Below are positions 45,165 through 54,374 of a DNA stretch of 64,000 nt, piece by piece. The position numbers were made by a program, and so were the translations under genes. The notes under the pieces are model-generated. The model was not told where the DNA came from. It saw only the letters and a list, made by a program, of their open reading frames with translations, and made no database searches. The stretch lies in the NCBI RefSeq assembly GCF_000067045.1, contig NC_010125.1, forward strand, positions 2,284,001 to 2,348,000, given 5' to 3'. Origin of the DNA: Gluconacetobacter diazotrophicus PA1 5. Lineage in GTDB: Bacteria > Pseudomonadota > Alphaproteobacteria > Acetobacterales > Acetobacteraceae. How positions within the stretch are numbered: the stretch's first letter is position 1; the number at the start of each line of letters is the position of its first letter.

Positions 45165-46208
45165 TGTTTGGTCCCGGGATTTGGTGGTGCATTATTTTCA
45201 CATGAGTGGAAGGATGCGCTATGGGCCAGGTTCACCACGGAAGCGCCACGACGACAGCGGCAGTCCGTCGAGCGATACAACATAGTCAAGAGAGCCTGAG
45301 GGTTCTGGCGAAACGCTACGGGATCAACCCGAAGACGGTCGCCAAATGGAAGGGGCGGACCGATACGTCGGATCGACGCACCGGTCCGAAGGTCGCATCC
45401 TCAACCATCCTGTCGACCGAAGAAGAAGCGATCGTTGTGGCCTTCCGTCGCCATACCCTGCTGCCTCTTGATGATTGCCTTTATGCGCTTCAGGCGACGA
45501 TCCCGCATCTGACGCGATCTTCCCTGCACCGTTGTTTTCAGCGCCATGGGATCAGCCGCCTGCCCGAGACCGAAGGCGACAAACCAAAACGGTCGAAGTT
45601 CAAGAGTTATCCGATCGGCTATTTTCACATCGACATTGCTGAAGTCCGCACTGAAATGGGGCGCCTTTATCTTCTGGTGGCGATCGACCGGACCTCGAAA
45701 TTCGCTTTTGTCCAATTGCACGAGAAAGCGACACGTCGCGTTGCCGGTGACTTCCTGCGTGCTCTGGCCGCTGCGGTTCCCTACCGCATCCATACCGTGC
45801 TGACCGATAACGGCACGCATTTTACCGATCCGGCCGGCAATGGATGGACACCCGAAGACATCAAGGCCATGCGGGCGGATGGTGTCCTGTTCCGGTGCCA
45901 CTCTTTTGAACTGGCCTGTGCTGATCTCGATATCGAGCATCGACTGACAAAGCCGCGACATCCCTGGACGAATGGCCAGGTCGAGAGGATGAACCGCACG
46001 ATCAAGGACGCCACCGTCAAGCGCTTCTACTACGAAACACATGACCAGTTGCGTCAACACCTCGCCGACTTCGTTACCGCCTACAATTTCGCCCGCAGGC
46101 TCAAGACCCTGCGCGGCCTCACTCCATATGAATTCATTTGTCAGCAGTGGGAAAAAGAACCATCACGGTTCATACATAATCCGCACCACCAAATCCCGGG
46201 ACAAAACA
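45165..46208 (+). mobile_element. Intact IS481-family insertion sequence
   Basis: 1044 bp bounded by 26-bp terminal inverted repeats (45165-45190 and 46183-46208) matching at 25 of 26 positions, each beginning TGTTT. It carries one transposase gene and is flanked by the 6-bp duplication CCTAGA. The good repeats and open frame suggest recent insertion. Confidence 0.93.
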
Positions 46209-46213
46209 CCTAG
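45221..46213 (+). CDS. IS481-family transposase
   Basis: 330 aa DDE transposase. The N-terminal helix-turn-helix (LRVLAKRYGINPKTVAKWKGR, about 26-46) and the catalytic core with FHIDIAEVR (D), VLTDNGTHF (D) and NGQVERMNRTIKD (E, with the family ERMN/K) are complete. The C-terminal codons run through the right inverted repeat, and the stop codon TAG at 46211-46213 lies in the target duplication, outside the element proper. ATG 45221 is preceded by GGAAGG about 10 bases upstream. Confidence 0.92.
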   Translation: MGQVHHGSATTTAAVRRAIQHSQESLRVLAKRYGINPKTVAKWKGRTDTSDRRTGPKVASSTILSTEEEAIVVAFRRHTLLPLDDCLYALQATIPHLTRSSLHRCFQRHGISRLPETEGDKPKRSKFKSYPIGYFHIDIAEVRTEMGRLYLLVAIDRTSKFAFVQLHEKATRRVAGDFLRALAAAVPYRIHTVLTDNGTHFTDPAGNGWTPEDIKAMRADGVLFRCHSFELACADLDIEHRLTKPRHPWTNGQVERMNRTIKDATVKRFYYETHDQLRQHLADFVTAYNFARRLKTLRGLTPYEFICQQWEKEPSRFIHNPHHQIPGQNT

Positions 46214-46325
46214 ATATACTTGGCCCCGGATCGATCTGGCTGGAGACGGTCCCGCGCCCGTCTCCCGGACTTCAGCGCGCACGGCCGTCAGACATGACGA
46301 CCGCGGGGCTGTTTTCGGACGGTGA

Positions 46326-46538
46326 TTAACCGTCGATGGCCATAAGGACCACGATGACCGGCACGATGGCCAGCAGGGCCCATGCCCCCATGGCGCAGGT
46401 CGCGACCCAGTGGCCCAGCCTCTGCTTCATGCGGCGCGACGTCTGCGGCCGGTCCCTGCTGGCCGCAATGTCCTGCCACGGGTCACGCTCGGCAAAGCCG
46501 GACGGTTCGGATAGCGGCCGCCAATCGATCGAGGCCAT
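46326..46538 (-). CDS. Small single-pass membrane protein
   Basis: 70 aa. A polar N-terminus (MASIDWRPLSEPSGFAERDPWQDI) and one C-terminal transmembrane helix (CAMGAWALLAIVPVIVVLMA, about 48-67). The ATG at 46536-46538 has AGGAG seven bases upstream, which supports a real gene. No family recognised; it sits alone between the IS and ATP12 genes on the minus strand. Confidence 0.6.
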   Translation of the reverse strand: MASIDWRPLSEPSGFAERDPWQDIAASRDRPQTSRRMKQRLGHWVATCAMGAWALLAIVPVIVVLMAIDG

Positions 46539-46686
46539 GGGACTCTCCTGTGTCGCCAGTTTCGCTCCTCGTCCCTTCTACAGCGAAGACCTGTAACGAA
46601 GTGTTCGGCTCGGTATCGGAACGCAAGATCCGATGTGCCGTTGCATTATGGCGGATCGATGACAGGGCGCGCGCCGTCAGGCGCCT

Positions 46687-47427
46687 CTATGACTCATTCA
46701 CCAGGCGCAGGAATGTTTCGGCATCGCGAACGTCCCGCTCCAGCCGGGACAGGCGTTCGGCCTGCTGGGCGTCGTGGCCCCACAATTCCATCTGGGTCCG
46801 CTCGTCCAGCGTGGCGCAGGCGGTGGCCTGTTCCGCCGTCAGCCGTCCCTCGGCCAGGGCCAGGCCCAGGACCAGGCTTCCCAGCGCCGGCACCGCGACA
46901 CCCAGCGCCGCCAGCGCCCCGTCGGACAGGGCATCCAGCACCGCGCGCACGGCGCCGAGGGCCTCTTCCGACTGAGCGATCGGCATCACGCCCTCGGTCA
47001 CCGTCAGGCTGATGCCGTACCGGACGCGCAGCCAGTCCAGCCACGGGTCCCATTCCTGCCGCTGCCGTTCGACCAGCAGCGCCGGCGTGCGGACGCGGTA
47101 GCAGAGCAGGTCGCCCCCGGCATAGCCGGCCAGCACCGCGACGGTGGCGGACCGGTCCGGGGCGATTCGCTCCAGCATCGTGCCCGCGATGCGCGTCAGC
47201 GGCAGGTCGGCCGGGGTGAAAACACCCCCCTTGGACCCGCCCGCCGCCTGCCATTCCGCCGCCAGCGCCGTCGCCAGGGCGGCGCTTCGCACGCACAGCG
47301 CCGTGCCGCCGGGCAGGCGCACGGTCCGGCCGTCCAGCAGGACGGCGAATCCGTCCGGCAGCGTTTCGACCGTGGCCTGGTCCCAGAAGCGCTTGCGGGC
47401 GTCGTCCCGCGCCGGATCGCCGCTCAT
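46687..47427 (-). CDS. ATP12-family F1-ATPase assembly chaperone
   Basis: 246 aa. ATP12 signature: N-terminal RKRFWDQATVETLPDGFAVLLDGRTVRLPGG (about 11-41), AAEWQAAGG, PLTRIAGTMLERI, DLLCYRVRTPALLVERQ and QEWDPWLDWLRVRYG. These proteins bind free F1 alpha subunit during assembly in alphaproteobacteria and mitochondria. It starts 4 bases inside the AsmA stop (ATGA overlap), so the two are co-translated. Confidence 0.92.
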   Translation of the reverse strand: MSGDPARDDARKRFWDQATVETLPDGFAVLLDGRTVRLPGGTALCVRSAALATALAAEWQAAGGSKGGVFTPADLPLTRIAGTMLERIAPDRSATVAVLAGYAGGDLLCYRVRTPALLVERQRQEWDPWLDWLRVRYGISLTVTEGVMPIAQSEEALGAVRAVLDALSDGALAALGVAVPALGSLVLGLALAEGRLTAEQATACATLDERTQMELWGHDAQQAERLSRLERDVRDAETFLRLVNES

Positions 47428-49880
47428 CGGAACAGTCCCAGGCCGCGCAGCATGTCCATGACCTTTGGCGCCTTGGCCTTGGGCGCGGCCCCGGGGGCCG
47501 GGCCGGGCTGGCCCTCGCGCGCCGCCTGCAATGCGGCGGGGCATGGATCGGCGATGCCGGAGGACGGGCCGATGGTCAGGACGAACCGCCGCCCGGCACC
47601 TGCCGGGTCCAGGCGCGGCTGCGGCGCCTGGATCGTGCCGCCGATCTCGACCGGCATCGCCGCCCCGGTCGAGCCGATCAGCAGTTGCGGAACCAGATGC
47701 AGGTCCAGGTCCTGCCGGACCAGTCCGACCGTTCCATGCCCGGTGACCGACAGGCGGCGGGTCTGCATGCCGATCGTATCCAGCGTGGCCTGGCCGCCGC
47801 CCAGCGCCATATGCACCCCGAAGCAGCGCAGCCCGCCCAGGGCGTCCTGCGCCGCGCCGGCCGCACCCGGACCCAGCAGGCGGCCCAGGGCCGCACCGTC
47901 GATCTGCCCGTTGACCAGCGACAGGCCCAGATGGCCGGCCAGCGCGGACCGTAGCGCCGCGCGCGTCGTCCCCTGCGTGTCCAGGACGCCGACCATCTGC
48001 AACGCGCCATGCACCGACGCGGGGATACCGGCCTGAGCCGCCACCCATTCGGCCGGCAGGACCAGCGATCCCACGCTGGCCGAAAGACGCGGCACGTCGC
48101 CCGACGCATCGACCGTGATCGTACCGTTCAGGTGGCGGCCCGCGCCGTCCGCGCGCAGCGGGTCGATCACCAGCCGGCCGCCGCGCAGCAGCACGTGCGC
48201 CAGCGCGTCATGATAATCGTCGCCGTTCAGCCGAAGCTGCGACGCCGCGAGATCGAGGTCGATATTCATCCGCCGCAGCCGGTCGAACGGCAGGACGGCG
48301 TCGGCCGGTGCCGGCGCTGGTGCCGGCGCGGCAGGGGCGGTCGTGTCCGGCGCCGGGGCCCGGGGCGTGGGGGCGGCGGCGTGCGGGGCCGTGATGTGCA
48401 GCGCGTCCAGGTCCAGCCTGTCGGCCCGTATCCGGCCGCCCAGCAGCGGAACGCCGCCCGTTCCGCCATGGCGGGTGAAATCCAGCCCGCCGGCCAGCGC
48501 CATCTGGGGTGGCATCACCCGCAGGCCCGACAGGCGAACGCTGTCCCCGCCCTGCATCGCGACATGGGCATCGGCGGTCAGATGGTCCAGAACCCGGTCG
48601 CCGGGCAGCGCCAGACGATCGGCGGCGACATGGAGATCCAGGTCGGACTGGCCGCCGCCGATGCTGCCGCCCCCGTGCAGGGCCGCCCCCGCGACGTCCC
48701 CGGACAGGTCCAGCGGCATGGGACTGCCCAGCCGGCTGCGCGCTGCCGCGATGGTTTCGGACAAGGTGCCCACCGTGCCATGCAGGTCGAACGGTCGCGC
48801 GCCGTACGTCCCGGCCGCCTGGATCGTCATGTGATCGGCCGGGGTCGGCGCGTCGATCGCCAGATGGTCCAGCCGCAGGGCCGGCACGACCTGGCCGGCA
48901 TCGACCGGACCAGCCCGCAGATGCAGCATGCGCAGGCCGGGTTGCGGCGCGGCGTCGCCATCCGCCATGTCGACGATCCGGGCCGCGAGATCGACATTCC
49001 GCACATCCGGCAGGCCGGCATGCACGAACAGGCGGTTCAGCCCCGAAACCTGGCCCGCCGTGGCATGCAGCGTGACGTCATAGCCGCGCAGATGCGCCGG
49101 ATCGGACAGCGCGCCGTCCAGCCCCAGGCTGCCGCCCGGCTGGCCGTCCAGCAGGAACGCCGCCTGGACCCGCACCTTCCACGGGTCGGAAGATGGCGTA
49201 ACAAGGGGGCCGACCTGGCCCTGCATCGTGAAGCCGGCACCGGCATCCGCGGGGCGATGTCCCTGCACGTCGAAGGACGGCGCCGACCCCGTCAGCCCGT
49301 CCAGCGCCACACGATCCAGCGCGACCGTTCCCGTGCCATGGGCCTGCCGGTCATCCCAGGTCACGACGGCATCGCGCACCCGCACGCTGCCGATGCGCAC
49401 CGCCCAGCGGGCAGAATGCGACGATCCGCCGGGGTTGGACGCGGCCGGTGCCGTGTCGGGCTGCGGATGCATCTGCCAGTTCGCCCGTCCGTCGGCCATC
49501 CGTTCGACCAGCAGGTCGGGGTGGGTCAGGCGCACGTCCTCCAGCCGGATTTCGTGATGCAGCAGCGGCAGGATGGCCAGCCGCGCATCCAGCCCGGTGG
49601 CGGTCAGCATGTCCGGTCGCGCCCCGCCCGCCATGTCCGACAGCGCAAGGTCGCGAACGGACACCGAGGGATAGGGCAGGATGCGCACGTCCAGCGTACC
49701 CACCCGCAGCACGCGCCCGGTCTGGCGCCAGACGGCCGCCACCGCCTGCTGGCGCAGGCTGGCGGGGTCGATCATGGCCCGCGCCGCCATGGTGGCGCTG
49801 CCTGCCACGAGCACGACCGCCGCCACCGATGCCAGCAGCCAGGCACGGCCCCGCCCCGAACGTGCCCCCGGTCCCGTCAT
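47424..49880 (-). CDS. AsmA-family inner-membrane protein
   Basis: 818 aa. One N-terminal transmembrane helix (AWLLASVAAVVLVAGSATMAARA, about 13-35) anchors a large periplasmic domain of AsmA type with VWRQTGRVLRVGTLDVRILPYPSVSVRDLALSD near the start and PVEIGGTIQAPQPRLDP near the end. A Pro/Ala/Thr-rich linker lies at about 505-535. AsmA proteins bridge the periplasm and take part in phospholipid transport and outer-membrane assembly. The ATG at 49880 is selected by GGAGG seven bases upstream; the earlier in-frame ATG (49907) has no ribosome site. Confidence 0.85.
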   Translation of the reverse strand: MTGPGARSGRGRAWLLASVAAVVLVAGSATMAARAMIDPASLRQQAVAAVWRQTGRVLRVGTLDVRILPYPSVSVRDLALSDMAGGARPDMLTATGLDARLAILPLLHHEIRLEDVRLTHPDLLVERMADGRANWQMHPQPDTAPAASNPGGSSHSARWAVRIGSVRVRDAVVTWDDRQAHGTGTVALDRVALDGLTGSAPSFDVQGHRPADAGAGFTMQGQVGPLVTPSSDPWKVRVQAAFLLDGQPGGSLGLDGALSDPAHLRGYDVTLHATAGQVSGLNRLFVHAGLPDVRNVDLAARIVDMADGDAAPQPGLRMLHLRAGPVDAGQVVPALRLDHLAIDAPTPADHMTIQAAGTYGARPFDLHGTVGTLSETIAAARSRLGSPMPLDLSGDVAGAALHGGGSIGGGQSDLDLHVAADRLALPGDRVLDHLTADAHVAMQGGDSVRLSGLRVMPPQMALAGGLDFTRHGGTGGVPLLGGRIRADRLDLDALHITAPHAAAPTPRAPAPDTTAPAAPAPAPAPADAVLPFDRLRRMNIDLDLAASQLRLNGDDYHDALAHVLLRGGRLVIDPLRADGAGRHLNGTITVDASGDVPRLSASVGSLVLPAEWVAAQAGIPASVHGALQMVGVLDTQGTTRAALRSALAGHLGLSLVNGQIDGAALGRLLGPGAAGAAQDALGGLRCFGVHMALGGGQATLDTIGMQTRRLSVTGHGTVGLVRQDLDLHLVPQLLIGSTGAAMPVEIGGTIQAPQPRLDPAGAGRRFVLTIGPSSGIADPCPAALQAAREGQPGPAPGAAPKAKAPKVMDMLRGLGLFR

Positions 49881-49910
49881 GGGCTGTCCTCCGTTCCTGT
49901 CCGCCATCGT

Positions 49911-50888
49911 TCAGCCCCGTCGTGGCGGCTGGGTGGCCCCGGCACTGAAGCCCAGTTGCCGGAAGGTTTCACGCATGTGGGACGGCAGGTCGGCCGATAC
50001 CACCAGCCGCCCGCCCGCCGGATGCGGCAGGTCCAGGGTGCGGGCGTGCAGGTGCAGCCGGTCGACGAAGCCCTCGGGGTGGGCGGTATCCCCGCCATAT
50101 TTCGGATCGCCCAGGATCGGCGTGCCCAGGGCCTCGCAATGCACGCGAAGCTGATGCGTGCGCCCGGTCAGCGGCGACAGCGCCAGCCAGGACAGCTTGC
50201 GCCCGGCGGCATCCAGGACCTCGTATTCCGACAGGGCATGCGCGGCGTCGGCGTCCTTGCGCGAGGCGACCACCGTCAGCGCGCCGGGGCCGGCGCCCAG
50301 CCGGGCCAGCGGCTGGTCGATCACGCCCGAGGCCGGGCTGGGCCGCCCGACCACGATCGCCCAGTAGGTCTTGCGCACGTCCCGCCCGCGGAAGGATGCC
50401 GCCAGCTTCGCCGCCACGCCGGGGGTGCGCGCCAGCAGCAGCAGCCCGGACGTGTCGCGGTCGATCCGGTGTACCAGGCGCGGACGCGGGTCGTCGTCCT
50501 GGTCCTTCAGCCCGTCCAGCATGGCATCGACGTGATGGATGATCCCGGGACCGCCCTGCACCGGCAGACCGGCGGGCTTGTTCAGCACGATCACCTGGTC
50601 GTCGCTATAGATCACCATGCCGCGGATTTCGCGCACCAGCCGCTCGTCCAGCACCGGGCGGGGCGGCGGCGCGGGGCGCGACGCGCCGGGAATGGGCGGC
50701 ACGCGCACCGCCTGGCCCGGCAGCAGGCGGGTGGAGGTTTCGGCGCGCTTGCCGTCCACGCGCACCTGCCCGGTACGGCACAGTTTCTGCAACGCCCCCT
50801 GGGTCAGGTGGGGGTAGTGGCGGCGGAACCAGCGATCCAGGCGGATATCGGCCTCGTCCTCGCTGACGGTCAGGGTCACAACACTCAT
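49911..50888 (-). CDS. rluC: RluC-type 23S rRNA pseudouridine synthase
   Basis: 325 aa. N-terminal S4 domain (RLDRWFRRHYPHLTQGALQKLCRTGQVRVDGKRAE, about 16-50), then the catalytic domain with RPRLVHRIDRDTSGLLLLART (nucleophilic Asp) and LSPLTGRTHQLRVHCEALG. The style (S4 followed by a proline-rich loop and PVQGGPGI) fits RluC (U955/2504/2580) better than RluD. ATG 50888. It precedes asmA by 30 bases on the same strand, forming rluC-asmA-atp12. Confidence 0.88.
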   Translation of the reverse strand: MSVVTLTVSEDEADIRLDRWFRRHYPHLTQGALQKLCRTGQVRVDGKRAETSTRLLPGQAVRVPPIPGASRPAPPPRPVLDERLVREIRGMVIYSDDQVIVLNKPAGLPVQGGPGIIHHVDAMLDGLKDQDDDPRPRLVHRIDRDTSGLLLLARTPGVAAKLAASFRGRDVRKTYWAIVVGRPSPASGVIDQPLARLGAGPGALTVVASRKDADAAHALSEYEVLDAAGRKLSWLALSPLTGRTHQLRVHCEALGTPILGDPKYGGDTAHPEGFVDRLHLHARTLDLPHPAGGRLVVSADLPSHMRETFRQLGFSAGATQPPRRG

Positions 50889-50964
50889 GATCGAGGGCTT
50901 TCCCGCACTCTGGCCCAACTGTCCAGCGGTTGCGCGATTTCACCCGCGAATCGCCGGTCATCCG

Positions 50965-53097
50965 TCAGGACATGACGACGTCCCTGACGCCGAGGCGCTC
51001 GCGGATGGCGGCGACCGGTTCGGGCCGCCCCAGCAGGAAACCCTGCGCCTCGCTGCATCCCATGGCGTGCAGCCTCGCCCACTGTTCCTGGGTTTCCACG
51101 CCCTCGGCGGTGGTGGGAATGTCCATGCTCTGGGCCAGGCTGACAATGGCCTGGATGATGCCCGATGCGCTCTTTTCCGGCAATTCCTTGACGAAGGAAC
51201 GATCGATCTTGATTTTCTGGAACGAGAACAGCCGCAGGTAGCTGAGGGCGGAATAGCCGGTTCCGAAATCGTCCAGGACGACGCTGCATCCCATGTCGGC
51301 GAGCTGTCGCAGGATGTCGCGGTTGACCGCGCTGTTCTGCACGAAGATATTTTCCGTGATCTCGACTTCCAGCCGGTGGGGCACGAGGCCCGCTTCCATC
51401 AGGGCCGACTGCACGATGGCCATGAACCGGGAATTGCGGAACTGGACCGGCGAAACATTGACGGCGACCTTGACGTGCGGCGGCCAGCAGACGGCCTCGC
51501 GGCACGCGGCACGCAGGACCCACTCGCCCAGTTCGTGGATCAGGCCGTTTTCCTCGGCCAGGCCGATGAACTGATCCGGCGGGATCATCCCGCGTACGGG
51601 GTGGTTCCAGCGCACCAGGGCCTCGCAGGCGGCGATCTGGTTGTCGGGCATGGTGTAAAGCGGCTGGAAATGCAGGCAGATCTGGCTGCTTCCGATGGCC
51701 GCGCGCAGCTCGTCGCCCAGCCGGGCCTTGTTGCGCATTTCGTAGCTGAGGCCGGCATCGAACGAATGAAAGCAGTTCCGCCCCAGCGCCTTGGCCTTGT
51801 ACAGCGCGATATCGGCATGTTGCCGCAGCAGATCGGATGAACCCGCATCCGCCGGATAGGATGCCGATCCGATGCTGGCGCCGATCGCGACGTGCTGGCC
51901 GTCGATGACGTAGGGCCGGCTGATCGTCTCGACGATTTCACCCGCGCGATGGGCGAGTTCCTCCTTTTCCGGCACGTTGGGCCAGATGATGGCGAATTCG
52001 TCGCCGCCCAGGCGCGCGATCAGGTCGTCGGGACGGCTGCAGGCCCGCAAGCGGTCGGCCACCAGGCGAAGCAGGGCATCGCCCGCCGCGTGACCGTAGA
52101 GGTCGTTGACCGTCTTGAAATAATCCAGGTCGATGCACAATAGGATGGCCTCGTGCCCCGCCACGCACACGCCGTCGAGCCGCGCACCGAACAGGGCGCG
52201 GTTGGCCAGTCCGGTCAGCGGGTCGTAATGCGCCAGCCGTTCGACCTGCTGGCGGGCCTGCCGCCGTTCGGTGACGTCATCGGCCACGCACAGTTCCCAG
52301 CGCGCGTCGCCGCGTTCGTCCGCGATCGTGACGTAGCGCGTCGCGACCGCGCGCATGTCCCCCGCGCGGTTGCGCAGCAGGCTCTCGGAAACGCCCTCCC
52401 GCCGCGTGCCCTCGGGATGCACCAGGGCGTGGCCGATCTCGGTTTCGGTGAAGGCGTCGGCGGCGGTGTGCTCGACCAGTTCGCTCCGCTCGCGGCCGGT
52501 CATCAGTTCGGCCGCGCGGTTGATCAGGACCAGCCGGTCGTCGCGCACCGACCTGACCACGAGGGCCGAGGGGATATTTTCGACGATCGTATCCATGAAC
52601 AGCTTGTCGCGCAGGATCTTCCTGTTCGCCTTGCGCAATTCCTCGGCCGTTTCATGCAGGTTCGCGGCGGACGCGACCGCATTGGAATGCGAGGCATTGA
52701 TCAGGTCCAGGGCCGTTCCCGTGCCCAGATACCGCCCCCCGGCAACGACGATGTAGCCGCGCAGCACGTCCGACGACTGCGCCGTGATCGTCATGGACGT
52801 GAAATCCGTCGACGAGACCGCGGCATCCACGATCACGGGCCTGTCGTCCATAAGCAGGGCCACGGGGCGCCCGGCGAACAGCGCGTGCCCGAACTGCCCC
52901 GAAACCTTGGCGAAAAAGGCCTGCCGTTCCACCAGCCCGATCGGCGCGCCGCCTTCATCGACGACGGCGACCAGCATCAATTCCGGGTCGTCCCGGAACA
53001 GTTCGAAGATCCGTTCGCCCTTGTCCGACGGGCCAACGGTAGGGCCTGGCGTGGAAAGATCCCGCATCAAAAGGGATGACGAAGCGGAATGTTTCAT
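50965..53097 (-). CDS. GGDEF-EAL c-di-GMP signalling protein
   Basis: 710 aa. An N-terminal CBS-like sensory part (~25-150: ELFRDDPELMLVAVVDEGGAPIGLVERQAFF, ALLMDDRPVIVDA), a PAS-type domain (~170-285), GGDEF with RLGGDEFAII intact and I-site RPDD five residues upstream, and EAL with CEALVRW, NVSPVQFR, EITEN, DDFGTGYSALSYL, KIDRSFV and TAEGVET, so all metal and catalytic residues of the phosphodiesterase are present. Both activities are possible; such AcDGC/AcPDE-type proteins tune cellulose and motility in acetic acid bacteria. ATG 53097; a GTG at 53112 is alternative. The promoter region is strikingly AT-rich. Confidence 0.9.
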   Translation of the reverse strand: MKHSASSSLLMRDLSTPGPTVGPSDKGERIFELFRDDPELMLVAVVDEGGAPIGLVERQAFFAKVSGQFGHALFAGRPVALLMDDRPVIVDAAVSSTDFTSMTITAQSSDVLRGYIVVAGGRYLGTGTALDLINASHSNAVASAANLHETAEELRKANRKILRDKLFMDTIVENIPSALVVRSVRDDRLVLINRAAELMTGRERSELVEHTAADAFTETEIGHALVHPEGTRREGVSESLLRNRAGDMRAVATRYVTIADERGDARWELCVADDVTERRQARQQVERLAHYDPLTGLANRALFGARLDGVCVAGHEAILLCIDLDYFKTVNDLYGHAAGDALLRLVADRLRACSRPDDLIARLGGDEFAIIWPNVPEKEELAHRAGEIVETISRPYVIDGQHVAIGASIGSASYPADAGSSDLLRQHADIALYKAKALGRNCFHSFDAGLSYEMRNKARLGDELRAAIGSSQICLHFQPLYTMPDNQIAACEALVRWNHPVRGMIPPDQFIGLAEENGLIHELGEWVLRAACREAVCWPPHVKVAVNVSPVQFRNSRFMAIVQSALMEAGLVPHRLEVEITENIFVQNSAVNRDILRQLADMGCSVVLDDFGTGYSALSYLRLFSFQKIKIDRSFVKELPEKSASGIIQAIVSLAQSMDIPTTAEGVETQEQWARLHAMGCSEAQGFLLGRPEPVAAIRERLGVRDVVMS

Positions 53098-53319
53098 TTC
53101 TGCTTCCCGCACAAGCCAGTTTCATCCACTCGTCTAAAAAAACAACACATTTATTTTATTAACGGTACGTATATGGCGATATCAATAGGCGGTTTGAATT
53201 TGAAAAAAATTTTGCGCCAAAATAAGTTTCATTAAAAATTTATTGTTAAATTCATTTGAATGAAACCCAGTTCAATCTGGTATTATTTCACACGGCTCGC
53301 CTGAGAGTATCCGTTGTGG
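53098..53319. other. AT-rich spacer upstream of the GGDEF-EAL gene
   Basis: Bases 53130-53290 are dominated by A/T runs, unlike anything else in the chromosomal part of the window. It must contain the GGDEF-EAL promoter, but no single -35/-10 pair is convincing. It may have come in with the transposase remnant beside it. Confidence 0.6.
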
Positions 53320-53895
53320 TCAAGCGGCTTTTGGCGTCCAGAGGCGGTAATCCCGTACCCGTGCGTTGGCGGGCACGATAAGTTTTCGCATGACGGCGGC
53401 AATGGCGACTTTGGCGTGTTTTCCGATGGTGGTCAGTCGGTCATAGACCCGCCTGAGATAGGGGTTGAAGCGCATGGCGACGATGGCTGGCATGTAGCGT
53501 GCCTGCCGGAGGGCAGCCCTGCCGCCCTGAATGACACTTCTTCCCCGCCATGTTCCGGACGGGCGGGTGATCGGGGCGAGGCCGGCCAGCACGTCCCGGC
53601 GCCGAGACAAGTGCGGATTTTCTGCCACCAATGCCGCGATGGCGGCATCGAGAGAGGCGATCTGCACTTCGATCTGCCGCAAACGATGCCGGCCATGGCG
53701 TTTCAGTAAATCGATCGTCAGGCTTTTGAGGCGATTGATCGTTGCCGTCCGGTCTCGCATCAGGCTGCCGCGGGTTGACCTTGATCGTTGGCACGCTCAA
53801 GGGGGCCAGACGTTCCTTCAGCAGCCGGTGATACGGGCCAGTCGGCTCGAACACCACCCGCGCGACGGCCTTCATGTCGCCGATCCAGCGCTCCG
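53320..53895 (-). pseudogene. Decayed IS110-family transposase
   Basis: The C-terminal half is still readable as a 146-residue frame (53320-53760): MRDRTATINRLKSL, then the IS110 Transposase_20 block TWRGRSVIQGGRAALRQARYMP and KVAIAAVMRKLI. The N-terminal piece (VVFEPTGPYHRLLKERLA...KVNPRQ) is in a different frame (53760-53880) and is fused to the C-terminal half after a deletion of the middle (roughly 60-70 codons). The first catalytic part is missing. No terminal repeats were found. It cannot encode an active transposase. Confidence 0.85.
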
Positions 53896-54374
53896 ATGCT
53901 CATGGCTCATAAGGCCACTCCGCTTCAGTGCTCGAAAACACACGACGGGCGCGACCTTCGGGCCGCTTTCGCTCGCCAGCCCACATTTTCAAACAGGCTC
54001 TTCCGATTGATACAGATCAAGGAAAAGAGATATCCCCACCTGTTATATACGTAGACAATAGGATGTTGCTGATTTGACACTGGGAAACAATTCTACTCTG
54101 CCGACCATACACATTCCGTTCAGAACGTTCTGCCCGGTCGCGTTTCTTTGCCGTGAAATTTAATCAGACCCAGGGGCAACTTTCCCGAAGATAAATATAT
54201 TCGATACTCAATCGATAATATTTGTGTCCCTCGCCTTTTTTTATGAGAGACTCACTATTCAGGGCGACAAGATTCTTCCGTCTCGTTCGGGCCGCATTAG
54301 TCTTTTGGTAAAAATTTCCGGCATCATTCCACGATACGCTCCGTTCACCCGCGCACTGAAAGCTGGAGGTACGT
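53896..54374. other. AT-rich accessory spacer with an inverted repeat
   Basis: About 480 bases with no supported gene. It starts with debris next to the IS110 remnant, becomes AT-rich (54010-54300), contains an imperfect inverted repeat at 54193-54223, and ends with the GGAGG ribosome site of the 95-aa gene. Confidence 0.55.
54193..54223. repeat. AT-rich inverted repeat (possible operator)
   Basis: Thirteen-base arms AAATATATTCGAT and ATCGATAATATTT around the loop ACTCA, differing at two central positions. It lies about 150 bases before the 95-aa gene and could be a repressor site. Confidence 0.4.

Larger units (their letters stand above)
45159..46214. repeat. 6-bp target duplication CCTAGA flanking the IS481-family element
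   Basis: CCTAGA at 45159-45164 and again at 46209-46214, directly outside the inverted repeats. It fits the NCTAGN target preference known for IS481 itself. Confidence 0.9.

Noticed and set aside
48009-50975. 988-codon plus-strand open frame
   Set aside because: Antisense to AsmA and RluC; Arg/Gln-rich shadow frame.
53130-53290. Replication origin in the AT-rich stretch
   Set aside because: No DnaA-box cluster or dnaA neighbour seen; it sits beside IS debris.
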